Both the position numbers and the translations under genes were made by a program. From the NCBI RefSeq assembly GCF_001590605.1, contig NZ_CP014504.1, positions 4,526,001 through 4,590,000 on the forward strand: 64,000 nucleotides of DNA, written 5' to 3'. Below the pieces are notes generated by a model. That model had not been told where the DNA came from and made no database searches. It was given only the letters and a program-made list of their open reading frames with translations. Shown here piece after piece: positions 43,868 through 52,683 of this stretch (its first letter is position 1; the number at the start of each line of letters is the position of its first letter). The stretch comes from Pedobacter cryoconitis. GTDB lineage: Bacteria > Bacteroidota > Bacteroidia > Sphingobacteriales > Sphingobacteriaceae.

Positions 43868-45002
43868 CAGCCATTGTATAATCTTCATACCGGCAAGGCA
43901 CCAAATGGAAACGCTCGTTTTTAGACACTCCCGAAGGATAGGGAACCTGCATCCACCAGCGGTCAGATTTCTTGCTTTTTACAAAAAGCATTTCACCTGA
44001 ACCATCATTCAAACTTGCACGGTAAATTAAATATTGAGACTTAGGATTTAATGGAAAATCTTTTTTACGGTTATAAAAACCATCTACAAAATACCAAACC
44101 ATCTGGCCCAGCAACATCGCTGATTGGCTGCCATGATCAAACGCGGGGTTAAATTCATAAAAACCAATAGAGGTTAACTTATCATTTAATCCCGCATAAT
44201 GGGCAATCTTACAAGCCTGCTCGCCATAAAAACCATTCGGGCCGGCATTCCCATTTGCAGAAGAATCCGAAGAACGGATGCAGGAGAAATCAAAGCTCAT
44301 CATGTTTGCATTCCTGATCACGGGTTCAGCAGAACTTACATCTGTCAGAAACTCACCCAAACGGTGAACATCGAAATATAATTTATTCATCACCTTAAGA
44401 CTGTCCTGATTAACCAGGTAAGTCTGATAACCGATGTTACTAAAATTAAACAGATAATTAGGCTGATGCATGAAAATCCTGTTCAGATAAGTATCCGATC
44501 GGGTCGCAATACTCTCCTGTTCATTTTCATCCTCATCCAGATCAAATCTGCTATCCACCACCACCAGGTCCACCTTCTGCTCTAAAGCTTCATAAGCCAT
44601 ATACTGTGCATAAGTCAGATCCTGCCCGCCGCCTATAATAACCGGAACGATATCCAGTCTCATCAGCTCAGTTACTACCATTTTAAGCGCAACATAAGTA
44701 TCAGAAATTGTTGCTCCGGCTATGATATTCCCCAGATCAACAATTCTGCTCTCAAATGCACCTTCATGCAGTAAATAAAACTGCTCCCGGAAATAATCCG
44801 GTCCTAAAGAGCAACCGTTGTTATTCACCGCACCACGGTCATCCTTTACCCCCAGAACCGCGATATCGAAGGTTTTATCACCCAGTTCAGGAAATTTTTC
44901 AGTATAAAAACTTGCCTTCATTCCCAGCTGACTGGTATAAAAGCCCTGTTTAGGCGTGAATTTTTCGAGAGCTAAAGGGGAGAAAAAATCGGATAAGGAC
45001 AT
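43815..45002 (-). CDS. Arginase-fold (formimidoylglutamase-like) protein with altered metal ligands
   Basis: A 395-residue protein. The ureohydrolase landmarks are present but changed: GGGHD becomes GGGQD (Gln127), DAHxD becomes DSRFD (Arg152), and SxDxD becomes SFDFS (Ser240). Asp128, Asp150, Asp154 and Asp238 remain. Arginase-family enzymes need the missing His and Asp for the Mn pair, so normal catalysis is unlikely. The last 100 residues form a family-specific tail with WW motifs. Related Bacteroidota proteins are usually annotated as formimidoylglutamase. It is divergent from the SDR gene. Confidence 0.8.
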   Translation of the reverse strand: MSLSDFFSPLALEKFTPKQGFYTSQLGMKASFYTEKFPELGDKTFDIAVLGVKDDRGAVNNNGCSLGPDYFREQFYLLHEGAFESRIVDLGNIIAGATISDTYVALKMVVTELMRLDIVPVIIGGGQDLTYAQYMAYEALEQKVDLVVVDSRFDLDEDENEQESIATRSDTYLNRIFMHQPNYLFNFSNIGYQTYLVNQDSLKVMNKLYFDVHRLGEFLTDVSSAEPVIRNANMMSFDFSCIRSSDSSANGNAGPNGFYGEQACKIAHYAGLNDKLTSIGFYEFNPAFDHGSQSAMLLGQMVWYFVDGFYNRKKDFPLNPKSQYLIYRASLNDGSGEMLFVKSKKSDRWWMQVPYPSGVSKNERFHLVPCRYEDYTMAVNGEVPDLWWRTYQKLL

Positions 45003-45031
45003 AATTAATGGTATCTATGCTGTCAAATATC

Positions 45032-45039
45032 TATTTTTG
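45032..45039 (+). promoter_or_regulatory. Candidate -7 element for the SDR-serB-TDO run
   Basis: Positions 45032-45039 read TATTTTTG, 36 nt before the ATG at 45076. It would drive the SDR gene and the genes after it, which are packed within 2 nt of each other. No clear -33 element. Confidence 0.35.
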
Positions 45040-45075
45040 AGATCATATATTAATGAACATCCTAAAAAAAATGAA

Positions 45076-46044
45076 ATGATTTTAGTTACCGGTGCCACAG
45101 GATTTTTAGGAGCTGAACTCATTTGCCAGCTTACCGGGCAGGGACAAAAAGTACGTGCCCTGAAAAGAGAAGACTCCGTAATTCCTGCGATACTCTCCGG
45201 CAATACATTGATTGAATGGATAGTAGCCGACATTAATGACCTCTCTTCACTTGATGATGCTTTTGAGAATATCACAAAAGTATACCACTGTGCAGCTAAA
45301 GTATCATTTGATCCAAAAGATAAAGCAACCCTGCTGAAAGTTAACATTGAAGGGACCAGTAATGTGGCTAATTTATGTGTACACCATAACGTAAGGCTCC
45401 TTCACGTGAGTTCTGTTGCCGCATTGGGTGAAGCCAAAAAAGGGATGCAGATTACCGAAAAAGACTTTTGGGAATATGATGCCAATGTCCATTCCTATGC
45501 AATTTCCAAATATGAAGGAGAAATGGAAGTATGGCGCAGCATAGCTGAAGGCCTGGACGCAGTGATTGTGAATCCATCGGTCATCATTGGCCATAATGCC
45601 GGATATACAGGCAGTGGTGCCATCTTCAAACTCGTTAAAGATGGTTTAGGCTATTATACCAAAGGGGCAACAGGAATTGTAGACGTTGAAGATGTCGCAA
45701 AAAGCATGATTCTGTTGATGGAAAGTGAGATCACAGGTGAAAGATTTACAATATCAGCAGAGAATTACTATTATAAGCAGTTTTTTTCAGAGATTGCCAA
45801 AGGAATGGGTGTTAAAGCCCCATCCAAAGAAGCTAAACCATGGATGCTTGGTCTTGCGTGGCGGGCAGCAAAATTAGCATCTTTATTTACAGGAAAAGCA
45901 GCCGCACTAACCAGCGATGCCGCCAAAAGCAGTTTAAATATAAGTTTATACAGTAACGATAAAATCAGGAATAGTACGGGTATCACCTTTAAGCCCCTGC
46001 ATCAAAGCATTCAGGAAGTATGTGCAGGTTTAAAAAAACTTTAA
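45076..46044 (+). CDS. NAD-dependent epimerase/dehydratase (extended SDR)
   Basis: From the ATG at 45076 it has 322 residues. The nucleotide-binding motif TGATGFLG is at residues 5-12, the active-site YxxxK is Tyr141 to Lys145, and a Ser pair lies at 112-113. It resembles dihydroflavonol-4-reductase-like SDRs. A longer reading from 44956 would overlap the divergent arginase-like gene and is rejected. The substrate is not evident. The phosphatase gene follows after 1 nt. Confidence 0.87.
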   Translation: MILVTGATGFLGAELICQLTGQGQKVRALKREDSVIPAILSGNTLIEWIVADINDLSSLDDAFENITKVYHCAAKVSFDPKDKATLLKVNIEGTSNVANLCVHHNVRLLHVSSVAALGEAKKGMQITEKDFWEYDANVHSYAISKYEGEMEVWRSIAEGLDAVIVNPSVIIGHNAGYTGSGAIFKLVKDGLGYYTKGATGIVDVEDVAKSMILLMESEITGERFTISAENYYYKQFFSEIAKGMGVKAPSKEAKPWMLGLAWRAAKLASLFTGKAAALTSDAAKSSLNISLYSNDKIRNSTGITFKPLHQSIQEVCAGLKKL

Positions 46045-46045
46045 A

Positions 46046-47344
46046 ATGAAGCAAAAGAATATTTACATCATTGATTTCGACAGCACTTTCACACAGGTAG
46101 AGGCTCTTGATGAGCTTGCCCGCATTTCCCTCAAAAAGCATCCGGATAAGGAAGCCATCTTTAAGAAGATTGAAGACCTGACGAACCTGGCGATGGAAGG
46201 CAAACTATCATTTGGTGAAAGTCTGGCGCAAAGAGTAAAGTTACTGGAAGCTTCAGAAGATCACCTGAAACAATTGATTACCCGGTTAAAGAAGAAAGTA
46301 TCCAAATCTTTTTCCCGAAATGCAGAGTTCTTTAAAAAACACGCGGATCAGGTATTGATCGTATCGGGCGGATTTAAAGAGTTTATTACCCCGGTCGTGA
46401 GCCAGTACCATATCAAAAAAGAAAATATCTACGCGAATACTTTTGTGACTACAGGCGATGGCAAAATCATTGATTATGATCATTCCAACCCCTTAAGTGA
46501 AGAAGGTGGAAAAGTAAAACTGATGCAGCACCTGAATCTTGAAGGCGATTTATACGGAATCGGTGATGGGTATTCGGATTTTCAGCTTCGGGAAAGCGGA
46601 ATGATTAAGAAATTCTTCGCTTTTACAGAGAATATTTCCAGAGAAAGTATCGTGAGCAGAGCTGACCATGTTACGCCTAGCTTTGACGAATTTTTATACG
46701 TTAATAACCTGCCACGGGCGATTTCTTATCCAAAAAACAGGATTTTATGTCTCGCAATCGGAGATATTCCAGAAGAAAGCCTGGCACTTTTTAAGAAAGA
46801 CGGTCTTTCAATCCGTCACAAAACTTCCTTTGAAGACAAATATGTAAAAGATGTCCATATGATTTTGCTGGGAAAAGGCGAGAAAATGGATCCTGAGAAA
46901 TTAAAAATTGCGCTGAAGCTAAAAACAATCGGTTACCTGGGCAATACACTTAGTAAAATGGATTTGCAAGCTTGTACAGCTATGGGCATCGTAGTTTTTG
47001 AAGATCCAAAAAACAACCCGAGAAATGCTAATTTCATCCCTAAAAGGATGTTGGATTTCATGAATAAAGGCACTACTTATCTGAGTGTTAACTTTCCGAA
47101 TTTACAGTTGCCGAGAATTGACGCTTCACACCGTTTGATTCACGTCCACCATAATGTTCCGGGGATCATGGCGCAGATCAATACTGTTTTTGCGAAACAT
47201 AATATCAACATTGTAGGCCAGTTCCTGATGACCAATTCATTGATTGGGTATGCGATCACGGATATCAATGCAGAATATGACAAGGACCTTTTTAAGTCTT
47301 TAAAGAAAATTGAACATACTATAAAATTCAGAGTACTTTATTAA
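46046..47344 (+). CDS. serB: Phosphoserine phosphatase fused to a SerA-like remnant and ACT domain
   Basis: A 432-residue fusion. Residues 1-215 are a HAD-IB phosphatase with DFDST (Asp10, Asp12), Glu19, VSGGF and GDGYSDF, the phosphoserine phosphatase pattern. Residues about 225-335 look like the outer, substrate-binding half of D-3-phosphoglycerate dehydrogenase (ILCLAIGDIPEESLALF, KTIGYLGNTLSKMDLQACTAMGIVVF), without a Rossmann NAD domain. Residues about 350-432 match the SerA C-terminal ACT domain (HRLIHVHHNVPGIMAQINTVFAKHNINIVGQ). It likely makes serine under ACT control; dehydrogenase activity is not expected. Confidence 0.82.
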   Translation: MKQKNIYIIDFDSTFTQVEALDELARISLKKHPDKEAIFKKIEDLTNLAMEGKLSFGESLAQRVKLLEASEDHLKQLITRLKKKVSKSFSRNAEFFKKHADQVLIVSGGFKEFITPVVSQYHIKKENIYANTFVTTGDGKIIDYDHSNPLSEEGGKVKLMQHLNLEGDLYGIGDGYSDFQLRESGMIKKFFAFTENISRESIVSRADHVTPSFDEFLYVNNLPRAISYPKNRILCLAIGDIPEESLALFKKDGLSIRHKTSFEDKYVKDVHMILLGKGEKMDPEKLKIALKLKTIGYLGNTLSKMDLQACTAMGIVVFEDPKNNPRNANFIPKRMLDFMNKGTTYLSVNFPNLQLPRIDASHRLIHVHHNVPGIMAQINTVFAKHNINIVGQFLMTNSLIGYAITDINAEYDKDLFKSLKKIEHTIKFRVLY

Positions 47345-47345
47345 A

Positions 47346-48305
47346 ATGGAGCTTACACCAGAAATAAAAAGCAAGCTGGACAAACTACAGGAAAAGTATG
47401 AAGCAATGGGCCAGGACATGGCCGCCTATTTAGATGGGTTGCTTTATGCCGACTTCTTAACCTATTGGGATTATATCCATCTTGACACCTTATTGAGTCT
47501 TCAGAGTCCGAAAACACCTTTTCCGGACGAAGAGATTTTCATCATGTACCATCAGATTACAGAGCTTTATTTTAAGCTTTGCCTGCATGAGTGCAAACAA
47601 ATTGCGGAACATCCTGCACTAACGGTCGCATTTTTTACAACCCGCGTAAAACGTATCAATGCTTATTTCAATGCACTGACCAGCTCTTTCGACGTGATGG
47701 TAGAGGGTATGGAGAAGGAACAGTTCCTTAAATTCAGGATGTCGTTGTTACCAGCCAGTGGTTTTCAATCTGCGCAGTACAGAATGATCGAAATTTGTGC
47801 GACAAATTTTACCAGATTGGTAGACAAGAGCAAAAGGGAAGAACTGGCCAATGCGAGTCTGGAAGAGAAGTTTGAAAACATCTACTGGAAATTCGGGGCG
47901 ACTGAATTGTCGAGTGGAAAACAGACCCTGACTTTAAAACAGTTCATCACCAAATATGCTGCACAGTTTTTGCAATTGGTCAAAGACAGGGAGTTCACTA
48001 ATTTCTCTGCCTTATACGCCAGGTTTGAAACCGAGGGTCAGGATGTTAGTTTACTAGCCGAAGAGTTAAGAAAACTGGATCTGTTCGTGAATGTGGAGTG
48101 GCCGTTGTCACACTATAAGTCGGCAGTCAGATATCTGGAACGTGATCCGGTAGACATCGCTGCTACAGGAGGGACCAACTGGCAGAAATACTTGCCTCCG
48201 CGTTTCCAGAAAAGAATCTTTTATCCGTTTTTATGGACGTCCGAACAAGTTGAAGAATGGGGTAAGTCGTGGGTGTTGACTGTACTGAAAAGTATAAAAA
48301 AATAA
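47346..48305 (+). CDS. Tryptophan 2,3-dioxygenase family protein
   Basis: A 319-residue all-helical heme protein. Family motifs are YHQITELYFKL, FRMSLLPASGFQSAQYRMIE and a late SHYKSAVRYLE followed by ATGGTNWQKYLPP. The His of SHYKS fits the proximal heme ligand region. It would open the indole ring of tryptophan to N-formylkynurenine, although substrate must be confirmed since the family is broader. It begins 1 nt after the SerB-like stop codon; no other kynurenine genes are here. Confidence 0.8.
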   Translation: MELTPEIKSKLDKLQEKYEAMGQDMAAYLDGLLYADFLTYWDYIHLDTLLSLQSPKTPFPDEEIFIMYHQITELYFKLCLHECKQIAEHPALTVAFFTTRVKRINAYFNALTSSFDVMVEGMEKEQFLKFRMSLLPASGFQSAQYRMIEICATNFTRLVDKSKREELANASLEEKFENIYWKFGATELSSGKQTLTLKQFITKYAAQFLQLVKDREFTNFSALYARFETEGQDVSLLAEELRKLDLFVNVEWPLSHYKSAVRYLERDPVDIAATGGTNWQKYLPPRFQKRIFYPFLWTSEQVEEWGKSWVLTVLKSIKK

Positions 48306-48403
48306 GTTGGCCCTGACGAACCGCTCTTTATTGATAATGTAGCGCTCAATACCGGACAAATGTCATAAAGAGAAATAATATATTATATAAGACGAATATT
48401 TCG

Positions 48404-48411
48404 TAATTTTG
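48404..48411 (+). promoter_or_regulatory. Candidate -7 element for ilvE
   Basis: Positions 48404-48411 read TAATTTTG, 21 nt before the GTG start codon at 48433. The leader would be about 15 nt. No clear -33 element. Confidence 0.4.
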
Positions 48412-48432
48412 TACTGATAAATAAGAGAAACC

Positions 48433-49497
48433 GTGATAGATACATTAACTATAAAAACCACAAAAGCTGGTCATTCCAGACTGGCTGAAACAGATTATAC
48501 TGACTTGCCTTTTGGAAAAGTTTTTACAGACCATATGTTCGTAGCTGATTATGAAGATGGTGAATGGAAAAATTTCGAAATCCTTCCTTACGGCCCGATT
48601 CCGATGAGCCCTGCTATTTCTGCTTTACACTATGGACAGGCAATTTTCGAAGGGCTGAAAGCTTATAAACAAGCGGACGGTGGTGTAAGCGTATTCAGAG
48701 CTGATAAAAACTTTGCACGTTTCAATAAATCTGCTACCCGTATGGCGATGGCAAATATTCCTGAGGAAGTTTTCATGCAGGGTATTGCTGCGCTGATTGA
48801 CATTGATAAAGCATGGGTTCCGGCTGAAGAAAATTATTCTTTATACCTCAGACCAGTGATGTTCGCTACAGACCCTGTTTTAGGGGTAAGACCGTCTTCA
48901 ACATACAAGTTTGTAATTTTGGCTAATCCAAGTGCTCCTTATTACAGCAAACCTTTAAAAGTTAAAATTGAGACGCATTATACACGTTCTGCTGAAGGTG
49001 GTGTTGGTGCAGCAAAAACTGCCGGAAATTATTCAAGGGCAATGCTTCCGACTGTAGAAGCCCAGGCTGAAGGTTTTGATCAATTGATCTGGACAGACGC
49101 TAAAGAGCATAAATACTTAGAAGAATCTGGTGCAGCTAACCTGATGTTTGTCATTAATGGTAAAATTGTAACACCTGAAGTTCGTGAAACGATTCTGGAT
49201 GGTGTAACCAGAGATACGATTATCCTGCTGGCAAAAAGCATGGGTACTGAAGTAGAAGAAAGAAGAGTATCGATCCAGGAAGTGCTGGATAACATCGAAA
49301 ACGGAAGCTTAACAGAGGCTTTTGCTGTAGGTACTGCTGCAACAGTTACACAGATCAGTGAGCTCACCTATGAAGGTAAAACTTACCAGTTAACAGATCC
49401 TGCTACACGTACCGTTTCTACTGGAATTGCTAAAAAATTAAATGACATCCGTTACGGAATTACAGCTGATGAATTCGGCTGGAACTGGTCAATTTAA
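48433..49497 (+). CDS. ilvE: Branched-chain amino acid aminotransferase
   Basis: A 354-residue class IV PLP aminotransferase. The start is GTG. The PLP lysine is Lys195 in AAKTAGNYSRAM. Motifs ALHYGQAIFEGLKAY and YLRPVMF, and the C-terminal FAVGTAATVTQISEL turn, match IlvE. It transfers amino groups between glutamate and branched-chain 2-oxo acids in the cytosol. It has its own promoter-like element and terminator. Confidence 0.95.
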   Translation: MIDTLTIKTTKAGHSRLAETDYTDLPFGKVFTDHMFVADYEDGEWKNFEILPYGPIPMSPAISALHYGQAIFEGLKAYKQADGGVSVFRADKNFARFNKSATRMAMANIPEEVFMQGIAALIDIDKAWVPAEENYSLYLRPVMFATDPVLGVRPSSTYKFVILANPSAPYYSKPLKVKIETHYTRSAEGGVGAAKTAGNYSRAMLPTVEAQAEGFDQLIWTDAKEHKYLEESGAANLMFVINGKIVTPEVRETILDGVTRDTIILLAKSMGTEVEERRVSIQEVLDNIENGSLTEAFAVGTAATVTQISELTYEGKTYQLTDPATRTVSTGIAKKLNDIRYGITADEFGWNWSI

Positions 49498-49524
49498 TTC
49501 AAAATAAAATAATTTAAAAAAATG

Positions 49525-49558
49525 GGGATGTTCATCGTATATGAGCATCCCTTTTTTT
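49525..49558 (+). terminator. Terminator after ilvE
   Basis: An 11-bp stem with one G-T wobble (49525-49535 with 49541-49551, 5-nt loop) ends in seven T residues. The stem is 27 nt past the stop codon. Confidence 0.9.
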
Positions 49559-49616
49559 ATATTTATGGAAAGGCAGCCATTCCGGCATCCTGTTGGGGTA
49601 ACATAGCAAACATACC

Positions 49617-50345
49617 ATGAAAACACAATTCAAAAACTTCAGCACCAAATTAATTCTGACCCTGATTTTTATAGCTGGCCTTTCCAGTTATAGCAAAGCG
49701 GAAGACATCCGGATGGTTATCAAAGAAGAGCGTGCAAATTGTACAGGTATGGGGCCTCAAACCTGTTACCTGGTCAAATATACAGCCAGTAAGGACTGGG
49801 AATTTTTATATGGTGGTATCTTAGGGTTCAGTTATCAGCCTGGTTACCGGTATACCCTGCTGGTTTCACGGACCAAAAGAGCAAATGTTCCGGCAGATGC
49901 TTCCAGCTATAGCTACAAAGTAAAAAGGGTTTTAAAACGCCAGAAAATATCACGTGGTATCGAAAGCACAATTACAAATACTGCTGAAGCAAACTTCATT
50001 TTTAATCATAAATGGAACTTAATCCAGCTAAACGGGATTACCCAGGAAGAATCACCTGCTTACCTGATCTTTCACCGCGAAGATCAGCGGTTCAACGGTT
50101 CTGCGGGTTGCAATTCCATTTTCGGAAGTTATGAATTCAGCAAAGGCGCGATCACGTTTAAACAGATCGGAAGCACTATGATGGCCTGTTCAGAAGAGAA
50201 GATGAAATTGGAAAATGATTTTGTAAACCTGCTGAACGATAAAACATTCAGATACGACATTGCTGATCAGACCCTGAACTTTTATCTGGGCAATAAACTG
50301 GTCGCCATGTTCGGAATGTCTGGCCTGGAAACCGGCAACCCATAA
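49617..50345 (+). CDS. Secreted DUF4377 and META domain protein
   Basis: A 242-residue protein with a signal peptide (about 1-28). Residues about 30-108 match DUF4377 (CTGMGPQTCYLVKYTASKDWEFLYGGILGFSYQPGYRYTLLVSRT). Residues about 130-235 are a META/HslJ domain (WNLIQLNGI, RFNGSAGCNSIFGSYEF, MACSEEKMKLENDF). META proteins such as HslJ are envelope stress or heat-shock linked; the role here is unknown. A strong terminator follows. Confidence 0.87.
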   Translation: MKTQFKNFSTKLILTLIFIAGLSSYSKAEDIRMVIKEERANCTGMGPQTCYLVKYTASKDWEFLYGGILGFSYQPGYRYTLLVSRTKRANVPADASSYSYKVKRVLKRQKISRGIESTITNTAEANFIFNHKWNLIQLNGITQEESPAYLIFHREDQRFNGSAGCNSIFGSYEFSKGAITFKQIGSTMMACSEEKMKLENDFVNLLNDKTFRYDIADQTLNFYLGNKLVAMFGMSGLETGNP

Positions 50346-50366
50346 TAAATTAAAGATATCTTCAGG

Positions 50367-50402
50367 AAAGCATGCTGCATTAAACGCAGCATGCTTTTTT
50401 TT
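50367..50402 (+). terminator. Terminator after the META protein
   Basis: A perfect 12-bp inverted repeat (50367-50378 with 50386-50397, 7-nt loop) followed by T residues to 50402. It starts 21 nt past the stop codon. Confidence 0.9.
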
Positions 50403-50450
50403 ATCAGGTAACATCTATTACACAATACAAATAATGCGCCTTTGCTTTCT

Positions 50451-50458
50451 TAGTTTTG
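50451..50458 (+). promoter_or_regulatory. Candidate -7 element for the dipeptidyl peptidase gene
   Basis: Positions 50451-50458 read TAGTTTTG, 18 nt before the ATG at 50477. No convincing -33 partner at the usual spacing. Confidence 0.35.
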
Positions 50459-50476
50459 TGCCACTAAATTTCCCAT

Positions 50477-52597
50477 ATGAAGAATCCTTTACTATTTGGT
50501 CTGGCAGCCGGACTCTGTTTCAGTTTCAATCTGCAAGCCCAGGAGCACAGACTTAATTTTGCACAAACGCAGGGGCTTTCCCCTTCGTTAACCAAAAGCC
50601 TGAATAAAGTTACAGGCTGGAGTGATGAAAACCACTACATAGAAAAAGACGAGAAAACGCGAAGTTTATATGCGGTAGATATCAATTCAGGTGCAAAAAC
50701 TGCCTATACACCACCACCGAAAAGTGATGTAGAAGTAACAGTAAAAGACAATGATGTTTATATTCAATATGGTAAATCAGCACCTAAACGCTTAACCAAT
50801 ACGCCTGAAGAAGAGCTAAATCCAACCCTTTCTCCAGATGGAAAATATGTAGCCTTTACCCGTAAAAGCGACCTTTATGCCGTTGATGTGATTACAGGCA
50901 AAGAAATCAGATATACCACCGATGCTACCGATGTGATTTATAATGGATATTCTTCGTGGGTTTATTTCGAGGAAATATTAGGCCGCCCTACAAAATACAA
51001 GTCATTCTGGTGGGCTCCGGATAGCAAGCACCTTGCTTTTATGCGTTTTGACGATACTAACGTACCGATGTTCCCGATTAATGGTTCAACAGGTCAGCAT
51101 GGTTACGTAGAGAAAACCCGTTATCCAAAAGCTGGTGACCCTAATCCTGAAGTTAAAATAGGTTTTGTTCCTTCGGCAGGTGGTGCTATTGTATGGGCTG
51201 ATTTCAACGAAAAAGACGATCAATATTTTGGAACTCCATACTGGAGCTACGATGGCAGCAATATGATGGTGCAATGGATGAACCGCGGACAGGATAACCT
51301 GAAGTTTTACGCTGTTAAACCAGAGACTGGCGCTAAAAAAGAAATCTATAATGAGAAACAATCATCGTGGGTAGATCTGGATTACGATGGCCGCATTACC
51401 TATTTAGAGGACAAACAACATTATATCCTAAAAAGCGATAAAACAGGCTGGGCGCATTACTACTTGTATACCCTGAACGGCAAACTGGTGAATCCATTGA
51501 CCAGTGGTAAATGGCAGGTAAAAGACATTGTTAAAGTTGATGAAAAGAACAAAATAGTTTATTTCACTGCAAACAAAGAAGCTTCTACCACTACCGATTT
51601 ATACCGTGTAAACTACAATGGTAAAGATTTAAAAAGACTGACTTTTGGAAACTATACCCACGAAGTCGAAATGTCCCCTTCGGGCGATAAATTCATCACG
51701 ACCTATTCCAATGTGTCCACTCCGTACAAACAAGCCCTGGTTGATCACAATGGAAAAATTATCAAAGAAATCGCGGATAGCAAAGCTGCTGATTTCGCCA
51801 GTTACAATATCGGAAAGACAGAAATGATCACCATCCCAACTGATGATGGTTATAACCTGCCAGCAGTAATCACTTACCCGATAGACTTTGATCAGACTAA
51901 ACAATATCCTGTGATATTCAGTATTTACGGCGGCCCTAATGCCGGAACTGTAAAGAATACCTGGAAAAAAGCGGACCTGCAATGGTGGGCAAATGAAGGT
52001 ATTATCCAGATAGAAGTAGATCACCGTGCTTCTGGTAAATTCGGTAAAGAAGGTGTAGCCTTAATGCATAGAAATCTGAGTAAATGGGAAATGAAGGATT
52101 ACATTACCGCTGCGAAATGGTTAAAAGCAAAACCGTGGGTGAACAATAAAAAGCTGCTGATTACCGGACACAGCTACGGTGGCTATATCACGACGATGGC
52201 TTTAACCTATGGTGCTGATTATTTTGATTTTGGTTACGCAGGAGCTCCGGTTACGAGCTGGGAGCTTTATGATAGTGTATATGCTGAACGTTTTATGGAT
52301 ACACCTAAGGAAAATCCTGAAGGGTACAAAAATGCTTCAGTGTTAACCTATACGAACAAGTACAAAGGTCTGATGCGCATTATGCACGGTGATATGGATG
52401 ACAATGTCCATATGCAAAATACGATCCAGCTGATCAATAAATTAGAAGACGAGAATAAACACTTTGAACTGATGATCTACCCAGGTGGCAGACATGGTTG
52501 GAGAGGTGTCAAAAGCAAGCATGATTTTTCAGAACGTGCCCGCTTTTATTACACTAACTTGTTAGACAAACCAGCACCTGCAGAAGTTTTACAATAA
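50477..52597 (+). CDS. Dipeptidyl peptidase IV (S9 family serine peptidase)
   Basis: A 706-residue secreted enzyme with a signal peptide (about 1-21). A beta-propeller N-domain with the DPP4 Glu pair region (SSWVYFEEILGR) is followed by the alpha/beta hydrolase. The triad is Ser566 (GHSYGGY), Asp641 (GDMDDNVH) and His673 (GGRHGW). It removes X-Pro or X-Ala dipeptides from peptide N-termini in the periplasm. It probably supports peptide use. A long inverted repeat lies between it and the convergent AsmA-like gene. Confidence 0.95.
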   Translation: MKNPLLFGLAAGLCFSFNLQAQEHRLNFAQTQGLSPSLTKSLNKVTGWSDENHYIEKDEKTRSLYAVDINSGAKTAYTPPPKSDVEVTVKDNDVYIQYGKSAPKRLTNTPEEELNPTLSPDGKYVAFTRKSDLYAVDVITGKEIRYTTDATDVIYNGYSSWVYFEEILGRPTKYKSFWWAPDSKHLAFMRFDDTNVPMFPINGSTGQHGYVEKTRYPKAGDPNPEVKIGFVPSAGGAIVWADFNEKDDQYFGTPYWSYDGSNMMVQWMNRGQDNLKFYAVKPETGAKKEIYNEKQSSWVDLDYDGRITYLEDKQHYILKSDKTGWAHYYLYTLNGKLVNPLTSGKWQVKDIVKVDEKNKIVYFTANKEASTTTDLYRVNYNGKDLKRLTFGNYTHEVEMSPSGDKFITTYSNVSTPYKQALVDHNGKIIKEIADSKAADFASYNIGKTEMITIPTDDGYNLPAVITYPIDFDQTKQYPVIFSIYGGPNAGTVKNTWKKADLQWWANEGIIQIEVDHRASGKFGKEGVALMHRNLSKWEMKDYITAAKWLKAKPWVNNKKLLITGHSYGGYITTMALTYGADYFDFGYAGAPVTSWELYDSVYAERFMDTPKENPEGYKNASVLTYTNKYKGLMRIMHGDMDDNVHMQNTIQLINKLEDENKHFELMIYPGGRHGWRGVKSKHDFSERARFYYTNLLDKPAPAEVLQ

Positions 52598-52610
52598 AAA
52601 TAACTTCTTG

Positions 52611-52660
52611 AAAAAGTCAAAATGCTGAACGACTATAGTTGTTCAGCATTTTGACTTTTT
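52611..52660. terminator. Bidirectional terminator between convergent genes
   Basis: A perfect 20-bp inverted repeat (52611-52630 with 52641-52660, 10-nt loop) ends in A5 on one side and T5 on the other. It lies 13 nt past the peptidase stop codon and 23 nt past that of the convergent AsmA-like gene, so it can end both transcripts. Confidence 0.92.
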
Positions 52661-52683
52661 CAGGATATCTATAGCTGTAAATA

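Noticed and set aside
44956..45075. N-terminal extension of the SDR protein
   Set aside because: It would overlap the divergent arginase-like gene and has no SDR sequence; the ATG at 45076 starts directly at the nucleotide-binding strand.
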